A stretch of DNA of 64,000 nt. It comes from Cupriavidus sp. P-10. GTDB taxonomy: Bacteria > Pseudomonadota > Gammaproteobacteria > Burkholderiales > Burkholderiaceae. Positions 39,001 to 47,080 of this stretch are shown one piece after another (the first letter of the stretch is position 1; every line of letters begins with the position of its first letter). The position numbers were made by a program, and so were the translations under genes. Below the pieces are notes generated by a model, which searched no databases, was not told the DNA's origin, and saw only the letters and a list, made by a program, of their open reading frames with translations. The DNA lies in NCBI RefSeq assembly GCF_003402535.2, contig NZ_AP025170.1, forward strand, positions 3,658,001 to 3,722,000, read 5' to 3'.

Positions 39001-40041
39001 TTTGGCAGCGGCCGCGAGGCCGACGCCAGGCTGGCCAGGCTGTACCTCGCGCGCATGCAGTACGCCTACGGTCCCGATGAGCAGCACTGGGGCGAGGCGC
39101 TGCCGCAGGTCAACCTCTATGCCGAGAACCTGAAAGGCGTCGACGGTGCGCTGCTGGCGCGCAGCTCCAACCTGTACGGCATGCTGACCACCGACGACCC
39201 GTTCCAGTACCTTGGTGGCATCGGGCTCGCCGTGCGGCACCTGACCGGCAAGGCGCCAGAGTTGCTGATCTCGAACCTGCGCGATGCCAGCAACGCGCGC
39301 ACCGAGACCGCCGCGAGCTTCCTCGCCAGCGAGCTGCGCACGCGCTACTTCCATCCGGGCTGGATCGAGGGCATGAAGGCCGAGGGCTACAGCGGCGCGC
39401 TGAACGTTCTCGACACCGTCAACAACTTCTGGGGCTGGACCGCGGTCTCGCCCGAGATCGTGCGTGACGACCAGTGGACCGAGTTCGCCGAGGTCTATGT
39501 CAACGACAAGCACAAGCTCGGCCTGAACGAGTGGTTCGAGAAGAACGCGCCGCAGGCCCAGGCCCAGGTGATCGAACGCATGCTCGAAGCCGCGCGCAAG
39601 GGCTACTGGAAGGCCGACGACAGGCTGCTGAAGACGCTGGCGCAGCGCTACGAAGCCCTGGCGCAGCGCCACGACATCGTCAGCAACAACCGCGCCTTCA
39701 ACCAGTACCTGAAGCAGCAGGTGCCGGCGCAGACGCAGGCGCCGGGCTATGGCATGCGGCCGCCCGCTGCGGCGCCACGTCCTGCGCCCGCGGCAACGCC
39801 TCCAAAGCCTGCCCCCGCGGCACCAACGCCAGAGCCGCCGCCCGGGCCCGCCCCGAACCAGCCGCAGCCGGTGCACGGCATGCAGCTGGTCGAACGCAAG
39901 CCGCCCGCGGCCGAGATCGTGCCGGTGCTGTCGTGGCTGGCAGGCGGCATCGCGCTGGCGGCCGCTATCGCAGGCGGCGCGCTCAGCGCGCGGCGGCGCC
40001 AGGCCGATGCCGGCGGCAGCTGGCTGCCCGGACGGCGCTGA
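36025..40041 (+). CDS. exported, membrane-anchored CobN/HmuS-like chelatase subunit
   Basis: 1338 residues from the ATG at 36025 with a strong AAGGAGG site. A signal peptide (about 1-31, WALLCLLVWMGAAQA) sends the protein across the inner membrane. The long CobN/BchH-type domain follows, including the signature GTHGTQEWTPGKERG near 545-560 with its conserved His. A Pro/Ala-rich linker (about 1240-1290) leads to a C-terminal membrane segment (about 1300-1320) and a short basic end. Cytoplasmic CobN inserts cobalt into hydrogenobyrinic acid diamide with CobS/CobT; those partners are absent and this copy is envelope-located, so the reverse reaction, removal of iron from heme as proposed for HmuS of Bacteroidetes, is more likely. 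The next genes are an ExbB-type channel and DUF2149. Confidence 0.87.
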   Translation: MSPQNITGRCLWALLCLLVWMGAAQAATPRIAILTSSPVPAGKFGPLREMAQAQGMTLDAQYLERMAAQDIAPFINNADLLIVDAPRDHIVTATLQRLGPLWTEARVPRVLIATDRYEAHGVDDKLAVQLHAYYVNGGRGNFGAMMRTLAAQQFRLRGDDGIPAPVVFPKAAYYHPKLAGVITTSPQDALAASGSSGPVIGIAIHQAYVSGLDSAFIDDLIGRLEARHARVLTFYGPVMDADGITRMAMPGGKRLVDVLINGQIMLNPHGRKAEFEKLDVPVTQVMPYRRGDAQAWQDDPHGISLTDTPFYLVQPELAGVIDPILAAATARGDGAIVSLPAQLDTVADKALALARLRHLPNADKRVAILYYNYPAGEKNLSASFLNLPRSLASTLAALRAAGYTTEAADEARLQRDLGALLAPFYRSGKLEPLLDAGLAVWMPMAQYRRWYDAQPAPFRAAVAQRWGNPEQSAMAATHNGEAGFVIPRLQLGNVVLTPVPPRGERNESDEKALYHSTTTPLNHFYMAAYLWARTGDGGREALVHYGTHGTQEWTPGKERGLSVTDQPYLVLGSVPVIYPYIVDDVGEAIQAKRRGRAAIVSHQTPPFRPAGLHTDMVSLHDQLHAYLQQDEGAVKDTIRRQILSRSASMHLYEDMGWTAARARSDFTGYLDALHIHLHELGGALQPYGLHTFGQSQDDGLRLYTTMAMLGKDWLRRVFPEEPEELFAVDYAQLAQTPPYAMVRRYVAEGASLDELGDARQREDMQRARQLYASLDASPENAGLLTALAGRHLQSGTGGDPVRNPDTLPTGRNLYGFDPSRVPSREAWKAGQAAAEAMIADWRKRHGRYPDKLAFSLWSVETMRHQGMLEAQAMAVLGVRPKWDDGGRVVGVEPIPAAELGRPRVDVVLSATGLYRDHFPNLMKWLAEAVKLAAAQPEADNVVAANTRAVRERLAKLNVPADSLDALAVTRIFASESGNYGTGLNDAAMATDTFGSGREADARLARLYLARMQYAYGPDEQHWGEALPQVNLYAENLKGVDGALLARSSNLYGMLTTDDPFQYLGGIGLAVRHLTGKAPELLISNLRDASNARTETAASFLASELRTRYFHPGWIEGMKAEGYSGALNVLDTVNNFWGWTAVSPEIVRDDQWTEFAEVYVNDKHKLGLNEWFEKNAPQAQAQVIERMLEAARKGYWKADDRLLKTLAQRYEALAQRHDIVSNNRAFNQYLKQQVPAQTQAPGYGMRPPAAAPRPAPAATPPKPAPAAPTPEPPPGPAPNQPQPVHGMQLVERKPPAAEIVPVLSWLAGGIALAAAIAGGALSARRRQADAGGSWLPGRR

Positions 40042-40079
40042 GGCACCGAAGATATCCATCGCATCCAAAGAGACGAGAC

Positions 40080-40589
40080 ATGACACCCACCCTGCTTGAA
40101 ACCCTGATGTACGACGTCGGCCAACTGTTCCTGATCCCGACGCTCGCGCTGATCGCGCTGCTGTTCCTGTACGCTTTCTGGGCGCTGGGCGAATTCGCGA
40201 TGCAGGCCTGGCTGCGCGCGCGCCATCCCATTGCCAGCGGCCGCGGCTACGTGCTGGTGGCGTGGGCGCGGCGCAACAAGGTGGCCGATGCCGATGCGCT
40301 CGACGTCGCCGCGCACCGCTTGCTGGAGCGCCCGCGCATCGCCACGCGCGTGGCGCCGATGCTGGGGCTGGTGGCCACCATGATCCCGATGGGCCCGGCG
40401 CTGAAGGGCCTGTCCGGTGGCAACCTGGCCAATGTGGGCGAGAATCTCACCATCGCCTTCTCCGCGGTGATCCTGGCGCTGATCGCGGCCAGCATTACTT
40501 TCTGGGTGGTCAACGTGCGCCGCCGCTGGCTGGCCGAAGAACTGGTGTGGCTGGGCAAGTCCCACCCGCAATGGGAGGTCGACGCATGA
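40080..40589 (+). CDS. MotA/TolQ/ExbB-type proton channel protein (HmuT-like)
   Basis: 169 residues from the ATG at 40080. Three membrane segments: about 12-38 (LFLIPTLALIALLFLYAFWAL), 94-110 (VAPMLGLVATMIPMGPAL) and 125-150 (LTIAFSAVILALIAASITFWVV), with the ExbB/TolQ conserved region between segments two and three (GPALKGLSGGNLANVGENL). Proteins of this superfamily form proton channels with a one-helix partner. The standard ExbB of TonB is longer at its N-terminus. Its stop overlaps the DUF2149 start by 4 nt, so the two are made together, and it follows the chelatase gene by 38 nt. Confidence 0.85.
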   Translation: MTPTLLETLMYDVGQLFLIPTLALIALLFLYAFWALGEFAMQAWLRARHPIASGRGYVLVAWARRNKVADADALDVAAHRLLERPRIATRVAPMLGLVATMIPMGPALKGLSGGNLANVGENLTIAFSAVILALIAASITFWVVNVRRRWLAEELVWLGKSHPQWEVDA

Positions 40590-40945
40590 AATTCCTGGAA
40601 GATAGCGAAGCCGACGATCCGATCCTGTCGGTGGTGAACCTGATCGACGTGTTCCTGGTGGTGATCGCCGCGCTGCTGGTGGCGATCGCGCAGAACCCGG
40701 CGAATCCGTTCACGCATGACGACGTGACGGTTATCACCAACCCCGGCAAGCCGAACATGGAGATCGTGTCGCGCCAGGGAGAGAAAGTGGTGCGCTACCA
40801 GGCCAGCGGCCAGGTCGGCAGCGGCGACGGCATCAAGGCCGGCGTGGCGTACCGGATGAAGGACGGGTCGATGGTGTACGTGCCGGAGCAGCCCGCGCAG
40901 GCGGGCGGCGAACAGGCATCGGCGCCGGGGACCACAACCAGATAA
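40586..40945 (+). CDS. DUF2149 protein, ExbD-like topology (HmuU-like)
   Basis: 119 residues, coupled to the channel gene by an ATGA overlap. A short cytoplasmic N-terminus (MKFLEDSEADDPI) precedes one membrane segment (about 14-37, LSVVNLIDVFLVVIAALLVAIA) with a single Asp, then a periplasmic domain and a Gly/Ala/Thr tail. The placement of an Asp at the start of a lone helix, preceded by a polar N-terminus, is the same as in ExbD and TolR, where it carries protons. DUF2149 proteins occur beside CobN and ExbB-type genes in other microbes as far as I recall. I infer a channel partner role; it has not been shown. Confidence 0.75.
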   Translation: MKFLEDSEADDPILSVVNLIDVFLVVIAALLVAIAQNPANPFTHDDVTVITNPGKPNMEIVSRQGEKVVRYQASGQVGSGDGIKAGVAYRMKDGSMVYVPEQPAQAGGEQASAPGTTTR

Positions 40946-40957
40946 AGGAACCATGGC

Positions 40958-41797
40958 GTGATCTCATTCCGCTTGTGCGCGGCCGGCATGCTGGCTGCAA
41001 GCTTTGCCGTGCTGAGCGCCGGCTGTGCGACCCCGGGCCCTTCGCCAGCAGCAGTCAGCGCCACCTTTGCCGGCAAGCCCTACGTGCTGCTGGGCGAGGT
41101 CCACGACAACGCCGACGGCCAGCAGCAGCGGCTCGGCGCGCTCACGCGCGCGGTCGAGCAAGGCTGGCGCCCGGCCATCGCCATGGAGCAGTTCGACCGG
41201 GAACGGCAGGCCGATATCGACCGCGCCCGCCGGGAGCGGCCCAGGGATGCCGATTACCTGATCGCGCAGGCCGGCGGCGGCGCCTGGCAGTGGCCGCTGT
41301 ACCGGCCGGTGGTGGCGCTGGCGCTGCAGTACGACCTGCCGCTGGTGGCGGCCAACCTGTCGCGCGCGGATGCGGGCAAGATCGTGCGCGGCGGGCTGGA
41401 CGGGCTGTTCCCGGCGGACGAGCGGCAGAAGCTTGGCCTGACCGGAGAGTTGCCGCCTGACCTGGTGGCGGCGCAGACCGCGGTGCTCGACCGCGGCCAC
41501 TGCGGCAATTTCCCCAAGGCGATGCTGCCCGGCATGCTGGCCGCACAGGCGGCGCGCGACGCGGTGATGGCGCAGGCGTTGCGGCCCTACGCGCAGCGTG
41601 GGGCGGTGCTGATTGCCGGCAACGGGCATGTGCGGCGCGATGTCGGGGTGCCGCGCTGGCTTGCTGGCGAGGCCGGCAAGGTTGTCAGCGTGGGCTACGT
41701 GGAGAGCGCGCCGGCGGACGGCGAGTTCGACATGGCAGTGGTGGTGCCGGCGGTGGCGCGCAAGGATCCTTGCCTGCAGGCGAAGCCGGCGGGGTGA
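40958..41797 (+). CDS. ChaN-family (heme-binding type) lipoprotein
   Basis: 279 residues from a GTG start at 40958, 12 nt after DUF2149, with AAAGGAA upstream. The signal peptide ends in a lipobox with Cys23 (AVLSAGCAT). The mature protein has the family opening KPYVLLGEVHDNADGQQQR and later HVRRDVGVPRWL. In Campylobacter jejuni ChaN is an iron-regulated lipoprotein that binds two stacked hemes. Here the conserved GEVHDN and the position as last gene of the Fur-controlled cluster support a heme-handling role on the envelope. Which membrane it is anchored to is not clear. Confidence 0.82.
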   Translation: MISFRLCAAGMLAASFAVLSAGCATPGPSPAAVSATFAGKPYVLLGEVHDNADGQQQRLGALTRAVEQGWRPAIAMEQFDRERQADIDRARRERPRDADYLIAQAGGGAWQWPLYRPVVALALQYDLPLVAANLSRADAGKIVRGGLDGLFPADERQKLGLTGELPPDLVAAQTAVLDRGHCGNFPKAMLPGMLAAQAARDAVMAQALRPYAQRGAVLIAGNGHVRRDVGVPRWLAGEAGKVVSVGYVESAPADGEFDMAVVVPAVARKDPCLQAKPAG

Positions 41798-42161
41798 GCG
41801 CTGTTTGGCTGTTGCGGGGCCAGAGCCACCACGAAGTCCCGCCCCCCCACATGCCAATCCCACGCCATCCACGTAAACCCCGACCCCGTCCCGCCCCTTT
41901 TGACAGCCTTTTGACAGTTTCCCCCGCCTAGAATCCGCCCCATGGTCGCTAATCCCGGCCTGATGTTCACCAATAATCCAAGAACAGTCCCGGCCACGCC
42001 CCGCCGCGCCCGGACAGGAGACAACCCCGGCAGCGCCCCGCGCGCCGCCGGCAGGCCGTGTCCCCGTCCCCGGCAACGCTCAGGCTGCCGCCGGAACCCC
42101 GGGTCGGATCGCGGTCGCCAGTGACTGGCAAGCGATCACCGGTACAACCAAGGAGACCGCT
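41798..42161. promoter_or_regulatory. gene-free region before tctC with nested inverted repeats
   Basis: 364 nt without a gene. A direct repeat TTTTGACAG (41898-41906 and 41909-41917) lies ahead of TAGAAT (41929-41934), but the spacing is not that of a normal sigma70 promoter. Closer to tctC, GATCGC (42107-42112) pairs with GCGATC (42132-42137) around an inner palindrome GCCAGTGACTGGC (42117-42129), 25 nt before the start codon; it may be an operator or a leader hairpin. Confidence 0.45.
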
Positions 42162-43130
42162 ATGCGCCGTTCGATTTCCCGTTTCGCCCATGCCGCGCTG
42201 GCATCGGCCGCCGTTGCCGCCACCGTCGTTGCCGCGCCCGCCTATGCGCTGGACAGCGTCAAGGTCATGATCGGCGCCAACCCCGGCGGCGGCTACGACC
42301 AGACCGGCCGCTCGCTGGGCGCCGCGATGATCGCCGCGGGCCAGGCCAAGACCGCTTCGTACGACAACAAGGGCGGCGCAGGCGGCACCATCGCACTGAC
42401 GCAGTTCGTCAACACCGACAAGGGCAACCCCAACGCGCTGATGGTGGTGGGTGCGGTGATGGTCGGCGCGATCGAGACCAACAAGCCGCCGGTCACGCTG
42501 AAGAACGCCACGCCGATCGCGCGCCTGTTTGCCGACACCATGGTCATCACCGTGCCGGCCAGCTCGCCGATCAAGTCGATCAAGGACCTGACCACGCAAC
42601 TCAAGGCCAACCCGGGCAGCGTCAGCTGGGGCGGCGGCTCCAAGGGTTCGATCGACCATATCCTGGCCGGCCTGGTCGCCAAGGAAAGCGGCGTCGATCC
42701 CAAGAAGATCAACTACGTGCCGTTCCAGGGCGGCGGCGAAGCCTCGGCCTCGATCATGGGCGGCCACGTGACGGTGGGCATCGCCGGCGTGTCTGAGTTC
42801 CTGCCCTTCATCAAGAGCGGCAAGATGCGCGCGCTGGCGGTGACCTCCAAGGACCGCACCGCCGACATCCCGACGCTGAAGGAGCAAGGCGTCAACGTCG
42901 AGATCTACAACTGGCGCGGCGTGTATGGCGCGCCCGGCACCACGCCGGAGCAGCGCAAGGCCATGATCGACGCGGTGGTCAAGGCCACCGAGAGCAAGGC
43001 CTGGAAGGACACGCTGCAGAAGAACGACTGGACGCCGTTCCTGCTGACCGGCGACGAGTTCGGCAAGTTTGTCGACAGCGAATCGACCCGCCTGGGCGGC
43101 ACGCTGCGCGAGCTGGGCGTCGCCAAGTAA
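42162..43130 (+). CDS. tctC: TctC/Bug-family periplasmic solute-binding protein
   Basis: 322 residues with AAGGAG upstream. A signal peptide (about 1-29, ending APAYA) is followed by the Bug fold (VMIGANPGGGYDQTGRSLG, the disordered-ligand loop region, and SWGGGSKGSIDHILAG). Bug proteins bind carboxylates such as citrate or tartrate and deliver them to a TctAB permease. It is the first gene of a tctCBA set. The exact ligand is not predictable. Confidence 0.92.
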   Translation: MRRSISRFAHAALASAAVAATVVAAPAYALDSVKVMIGANPGGGYDQTGRSLGAAMIAAGQAKTASYDNKGGAGGTIALTQFVNTDKGNPNALMVVGAVMVGAIETNKPPVTLKNATPIARLFADTMVITVPASSPIKSIKDLTTQLKANPGSVSWGGGSKGSIDHILAGLVAKESGVDPKKINYVPFQGGGEASASIMGGHVTVGIAGVSEFLPFIKSGKMRALAVTSKDRTADIPTLKEQGVNVEIYNWRGVYGAPGTTPEQRKAMIDAVVKATESKAWKDTLQKNDWTPFLLTGDEFGKFVDSESTRLGGTLRELGVAK

Positions 43131-43246
43131 AGCCCGCTGCCGCGCGAACCCGGCGCGGCCCGAAACACCCCGCATTTCCGCATCAGAACCGCTTTACCTG
43201 TCGTGCCTGCCAACACCGCCGGAGATCCCGGCGGCAGGAAAACGGC

Positions 43247-43306
43247 ATGGGGCCCGGTGTCCACCTGCGATACCGAAGACAACAACCATATGTCGCCGGG
43301 CCCCAT
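43247..43306 (+). promoter_or_regulatory. intercistronic hairpin between tctC and tctB
   Basis: ATGGGGCCCGG (43247-43257) pairs perfectly with CCGGGCCCCAT (43296-43306) across a 38-nt loop in the 262-nt gap. There is no T run, so it more likely protects the tctC message 3' end and lets the binding protein be made in excess. Confidence 0.55.
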
Positions 43307-43392
43307 TGCCGCGCGGGCCTTGACGTCAGACGGCTAAGCCAGCGTCGCGGACGCCAGCCCCCCTTGCTGGCGACAAAGGCCAAGGAGTCTCC

Positions 43393-43866
43393 ATGAAACC
43401 CTCGCACGTTGCCATCGGCGTTGCCGTCCTGGCGCTTTCGCTGTTTTTCTTTGTGGGCCTGTCGGGCATTACCGGCGAAGAGGGCTATGCCGGCCTGTCG
43501 CCGCGCTTCGTGCCCACGCTGGTGGCCGTCGGGCTGGCCGTGTGCGGCGCGCTGCTGACGTGGCAGGGCGTGCGCGGCGGCTTCCGCAACATGCCGGAGG
43601 AAGATGCCGAGCTGCCCAACGCGCCGCACAACTTCAAAGGCTTCCTGTGGGTGGCGGCCGGCCTGGTGCTGAACATGGCACTGATCGGCACGCTCGGCTT
43701 CGTGTTTTCTTCCACGCTGCTGATGGTGTGCGTGGCGCGCGGCTACGGCAGCCGCCGCATCGTGCGCGACGTGATCGTGGGCCTCTGCATCACGGTGCCG
43801 ATGTGGGCGCTGTTTGAATTCCTGCTCGGCATCAACCTGCCGCTGCTCCCCATCGCCGGCTTCTGA
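43393..43866 (+). CDS. tctB: TctB-family small membrane subunit
   Basis: 157 residues with four membrane segments ([18 protein letters not shown] at the N-terminus, [56 protein letters not shown]). The ATG has AAGGAG upstream. This is the poorly conserved subunit of tripartite tricarboxylate transporters and works with TctA in the inner membrane. tctA begins 28 nt downstream. Confidence 0.9.
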   Translation: MKPSHVAIGVAVLALSLFFFVGLSGITGEEGYAGLSPRFVPTLVAVGLAVCGALLTWQGVRGGFRNMPEEDAELPNAPHNFKGFLWVAAGLVLNMALIGTLGFVFSSTLLMVCVARGYGSRRIVRDVIVGLCITVPMWALFEFLLGINLPLLPIAGF

Positions 43867-43894
43867 GCCCGCCCGTCCAGCAAGGAGTCTTCGA

Positions 43895-45409
<1,515 letters not shown>

Positions 45410-45525
45410 TGCGCGTTAGCATGCGGTAGTGTCTCCGGGGCCCGGCGCCATGGCGTGCGGGCCCTTTGCATTTCCACCCTTGGAAAACAACAAGCGCCGG
45501 CGCCCCCGCGCCAGGCCGCTGACCG

Positions 45526-46584
45526 ATGAGTCTTGCCGCCAACCGCTGGCTGTCCGCGGTGCCCACGCTGGCACTCGGGCTGGCCGCCGCCCTGCTCTGT
45601 ACTGTCCTGCATACGCCGTTGCCCTGGATGATCGGACCGCTGCTGGCCGTCGCCACGGCGCGCATGTGGGGCGCCGACCTGCGCGCGCCGTCGCAGGCGC
45701 GCAATGCCGGACAGTGGGTGATCGGCGCGTCGCTCGGCCTGTATTTCACGCCGGACGTGGTGGCGCGGCTGGTGGAGTTCCTCCCCTATATCGTTGCCGG
45801 CTCGCTGTTCGCACTGGCGATGGGCGCGGGCGGCGCGCTGATGCTGCGCCGGACCACCGGCGTCGCGTTCAAGACCGCCTACTTTTCCACAGCCATCGGC
45901 GGCGCTTCCGAGATGGCCAACCTTGCCGAGCGCAATGGCGCACGCATCGACCAGGTCGCGGCGGCGCATTCGCTGCGCGTGCTGATGGTGGTGGTGACGG
46001 TGCCGGCGATCTTCCAGTACGGCGGCATCCATGGGCTCGACACGTATATCCCCGGCCCGCGCGTGGTCAGCGCGCCGGGCCTGCTCGCGCTGGTGGCGAT
46101 CACGCTGAGCGTGGCGCTGCTGGTCAGGCGCCTGAACATGCCCAACCCGTTCGTGATCGGCACGCTGCTGGCGGCAGCGGTGCTGACGGCATCGGGCATC
46201 GAGCTGTCGGCGATCCCGACCTGGATGAGCCGTGCCGGCCAGCTGCTGATCGGCGTGTCGCTGGGCGTGCGCTTCTCGCGTGAGTTCCTGCACACCGCGC
46301 CGCGCTTCCTGTCGGGTGTGGCGCTGTACACCGTGCTGGCGCTGGTGGTGTCGGCGCTGTTCGGCTGGGCGCTGTCCGCGCTGTCGGGCGCCCACCCGGC
46401 CACGATGATCCTGGCCACCACGCCCGGCGGCATTGCCGAGATGTGCATCACCGCCAAGGTGCTGGAGCTGGGCGTGCCACTGGTGACGGCCTTCCATGTG
46501 ATCCGGATGGCCTTCGTGGTGCTTGCCACCGGCCCCCTGTATCATTGCCTGAAGCATCGCGTCGCGCCGGGGGAGACAGCGTAA
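45526..46584 (+). CDS. AbrB-type (AmoA-like) integral membrane protein
   Basis: 352 residues with about ten membrane segments in two similar halves. Each half carries the family pattern PWMIGPLLAVATAR / NPFVIGTLLAAAVL and a later GAHPATMILATTPGGIAEM / IGGASEMANLAERNGARIDQVAAAHSLRVLM. The Pfam family is often labelled 'putative ammonia monooxygenase' or 'AbrB regulator', but neither function fits; it looks like a transporter. It follows tctA by 116 nt in the same direction and may share transport duties; this is inference. The PaaI gene follows. Confidence 0.85.
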   Translation: MSLAANRWLSAVPTLALGLAAALLCTVLHTPLPWMIGPLLAVATARMWGADLRAPSQARNAGQWVIGASLGLYFTPDVVARLVEFLPYIVAGSLFALAMGAGGALMLRRTTGVAFKTAYFSTAIGGASEMANLAERNGARIDQVAAAHSLRVLMVVVTVPAIFQYGGIHGLDTYIPGPRVVSAPGLLALVAITLSVALLVRRLNMPNPFVIGTLLAAAVLTASGIELSAIPTWMSRAGQLLIGVSLGVRFSREFLHTAPRFLSGVALYTVLALVVSALFGWALSALSGAHPATMILATTPGGIAEMCITAKVLELGVPLVTAFHVIRMAFVVLATGPLYHCLKHRVAPGETA

Positions 46585-46657
46585 GGTCGGCCACGGGTCC
46601 GCCACGGGCCGGCCACGGGCGCGGCTAAGGAACATGGATACAAGAACGAGGACCGCC

Positions 46658-47080
46658 ATGTCTGAAGCATCACCGCAACTTGCCCTTGCCGACATCGACG
46701 CCACGCTGGAGCGCGTGCTGGCGCCGTGGGTGCGCCAGCTCGGCCTGCGTGCCGAAGCCGTCGATGCAAAAGGCGTAACGCTGCGCCTGCCTTTCAACGA
46801 ATCATTTCGCCACGCGGGTGGCGTGGTGTGTGGCCAGGTGCTGATGTCGGCGGCCGACACCGCCATGATCGTCGCCGTCGCGAGTGCGCTCGGCGGCTTC
46901 CGCCCGATGACCACGGTCTCGCTCACCACCAACTTCATGCGTCCCGTGATCGACGGCGACGTGCTGGTGCGCGCCAACGTGCTGCGCCTGGGCAAGACCG
47001 TGGTGTTCGGCGAGATCGAGCTGACCGGCACCGACGGCAAGCTGGCGGTGCAGGCCACCACCACCTACGCGCTGCTCTGA
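46658..47080 (+). CDS. PaaI-family hotdog thioesterase
   Basis: 140 residues from the ATG at 46658, preferred because GAGG lies 6 nt upstream; another in-frame ATG at 46634 would add eight residues. The hotdog fold is visible with RHAGGVVCGQVLMSAADTAMIVAVASALGG and TTVSLTTNFMRPVIDGDVL. These enzymes hydrolyse acyl-CoA thioesters in the cytoplasm. The His-Gly-Gly pattern appears as HAGG. The stop overlaps the next start by one base (TGATG). Confidence 0.87.
   Translation: MSEASPQLALADIDATLERVLAPWVRQLGLRAEAVDAKGVTLRLPFNESFRHAGGVVCGQVLMSAADTAMIVAVASALGGFRPMTTVSLTTNFMRPVIDGDVLVRANVLRLGKTVVFGEIELTGTDGKLAVQATTTYALL

Noticed and set aside
36010..40086. Minus-strand open frame of about 1360 codons opposite the CobN-like gene
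   Set aside because: Shadow of the real gene in GC-rich DNA; no start signal or domain, while the plus strand has signal peptide, motifs and a strong ribosome site.
41898..41934. TTTTGACAG direct repeats with TAGAAT as a sigma70 promoter for tctC
   Set aside because: Distances from either TTGACA to TAGAAT are 12 or 23 bp, unsuitable for sigma70; kept only as a possible binding site.
45526..46584. Calling the AbrB-type protein a transcription regulator or ammonia monooxygenase
   Set aside because: It has about ten membrane segments and no DNA-binding or copper-enzyme motif; both labels appear to be inherited names.
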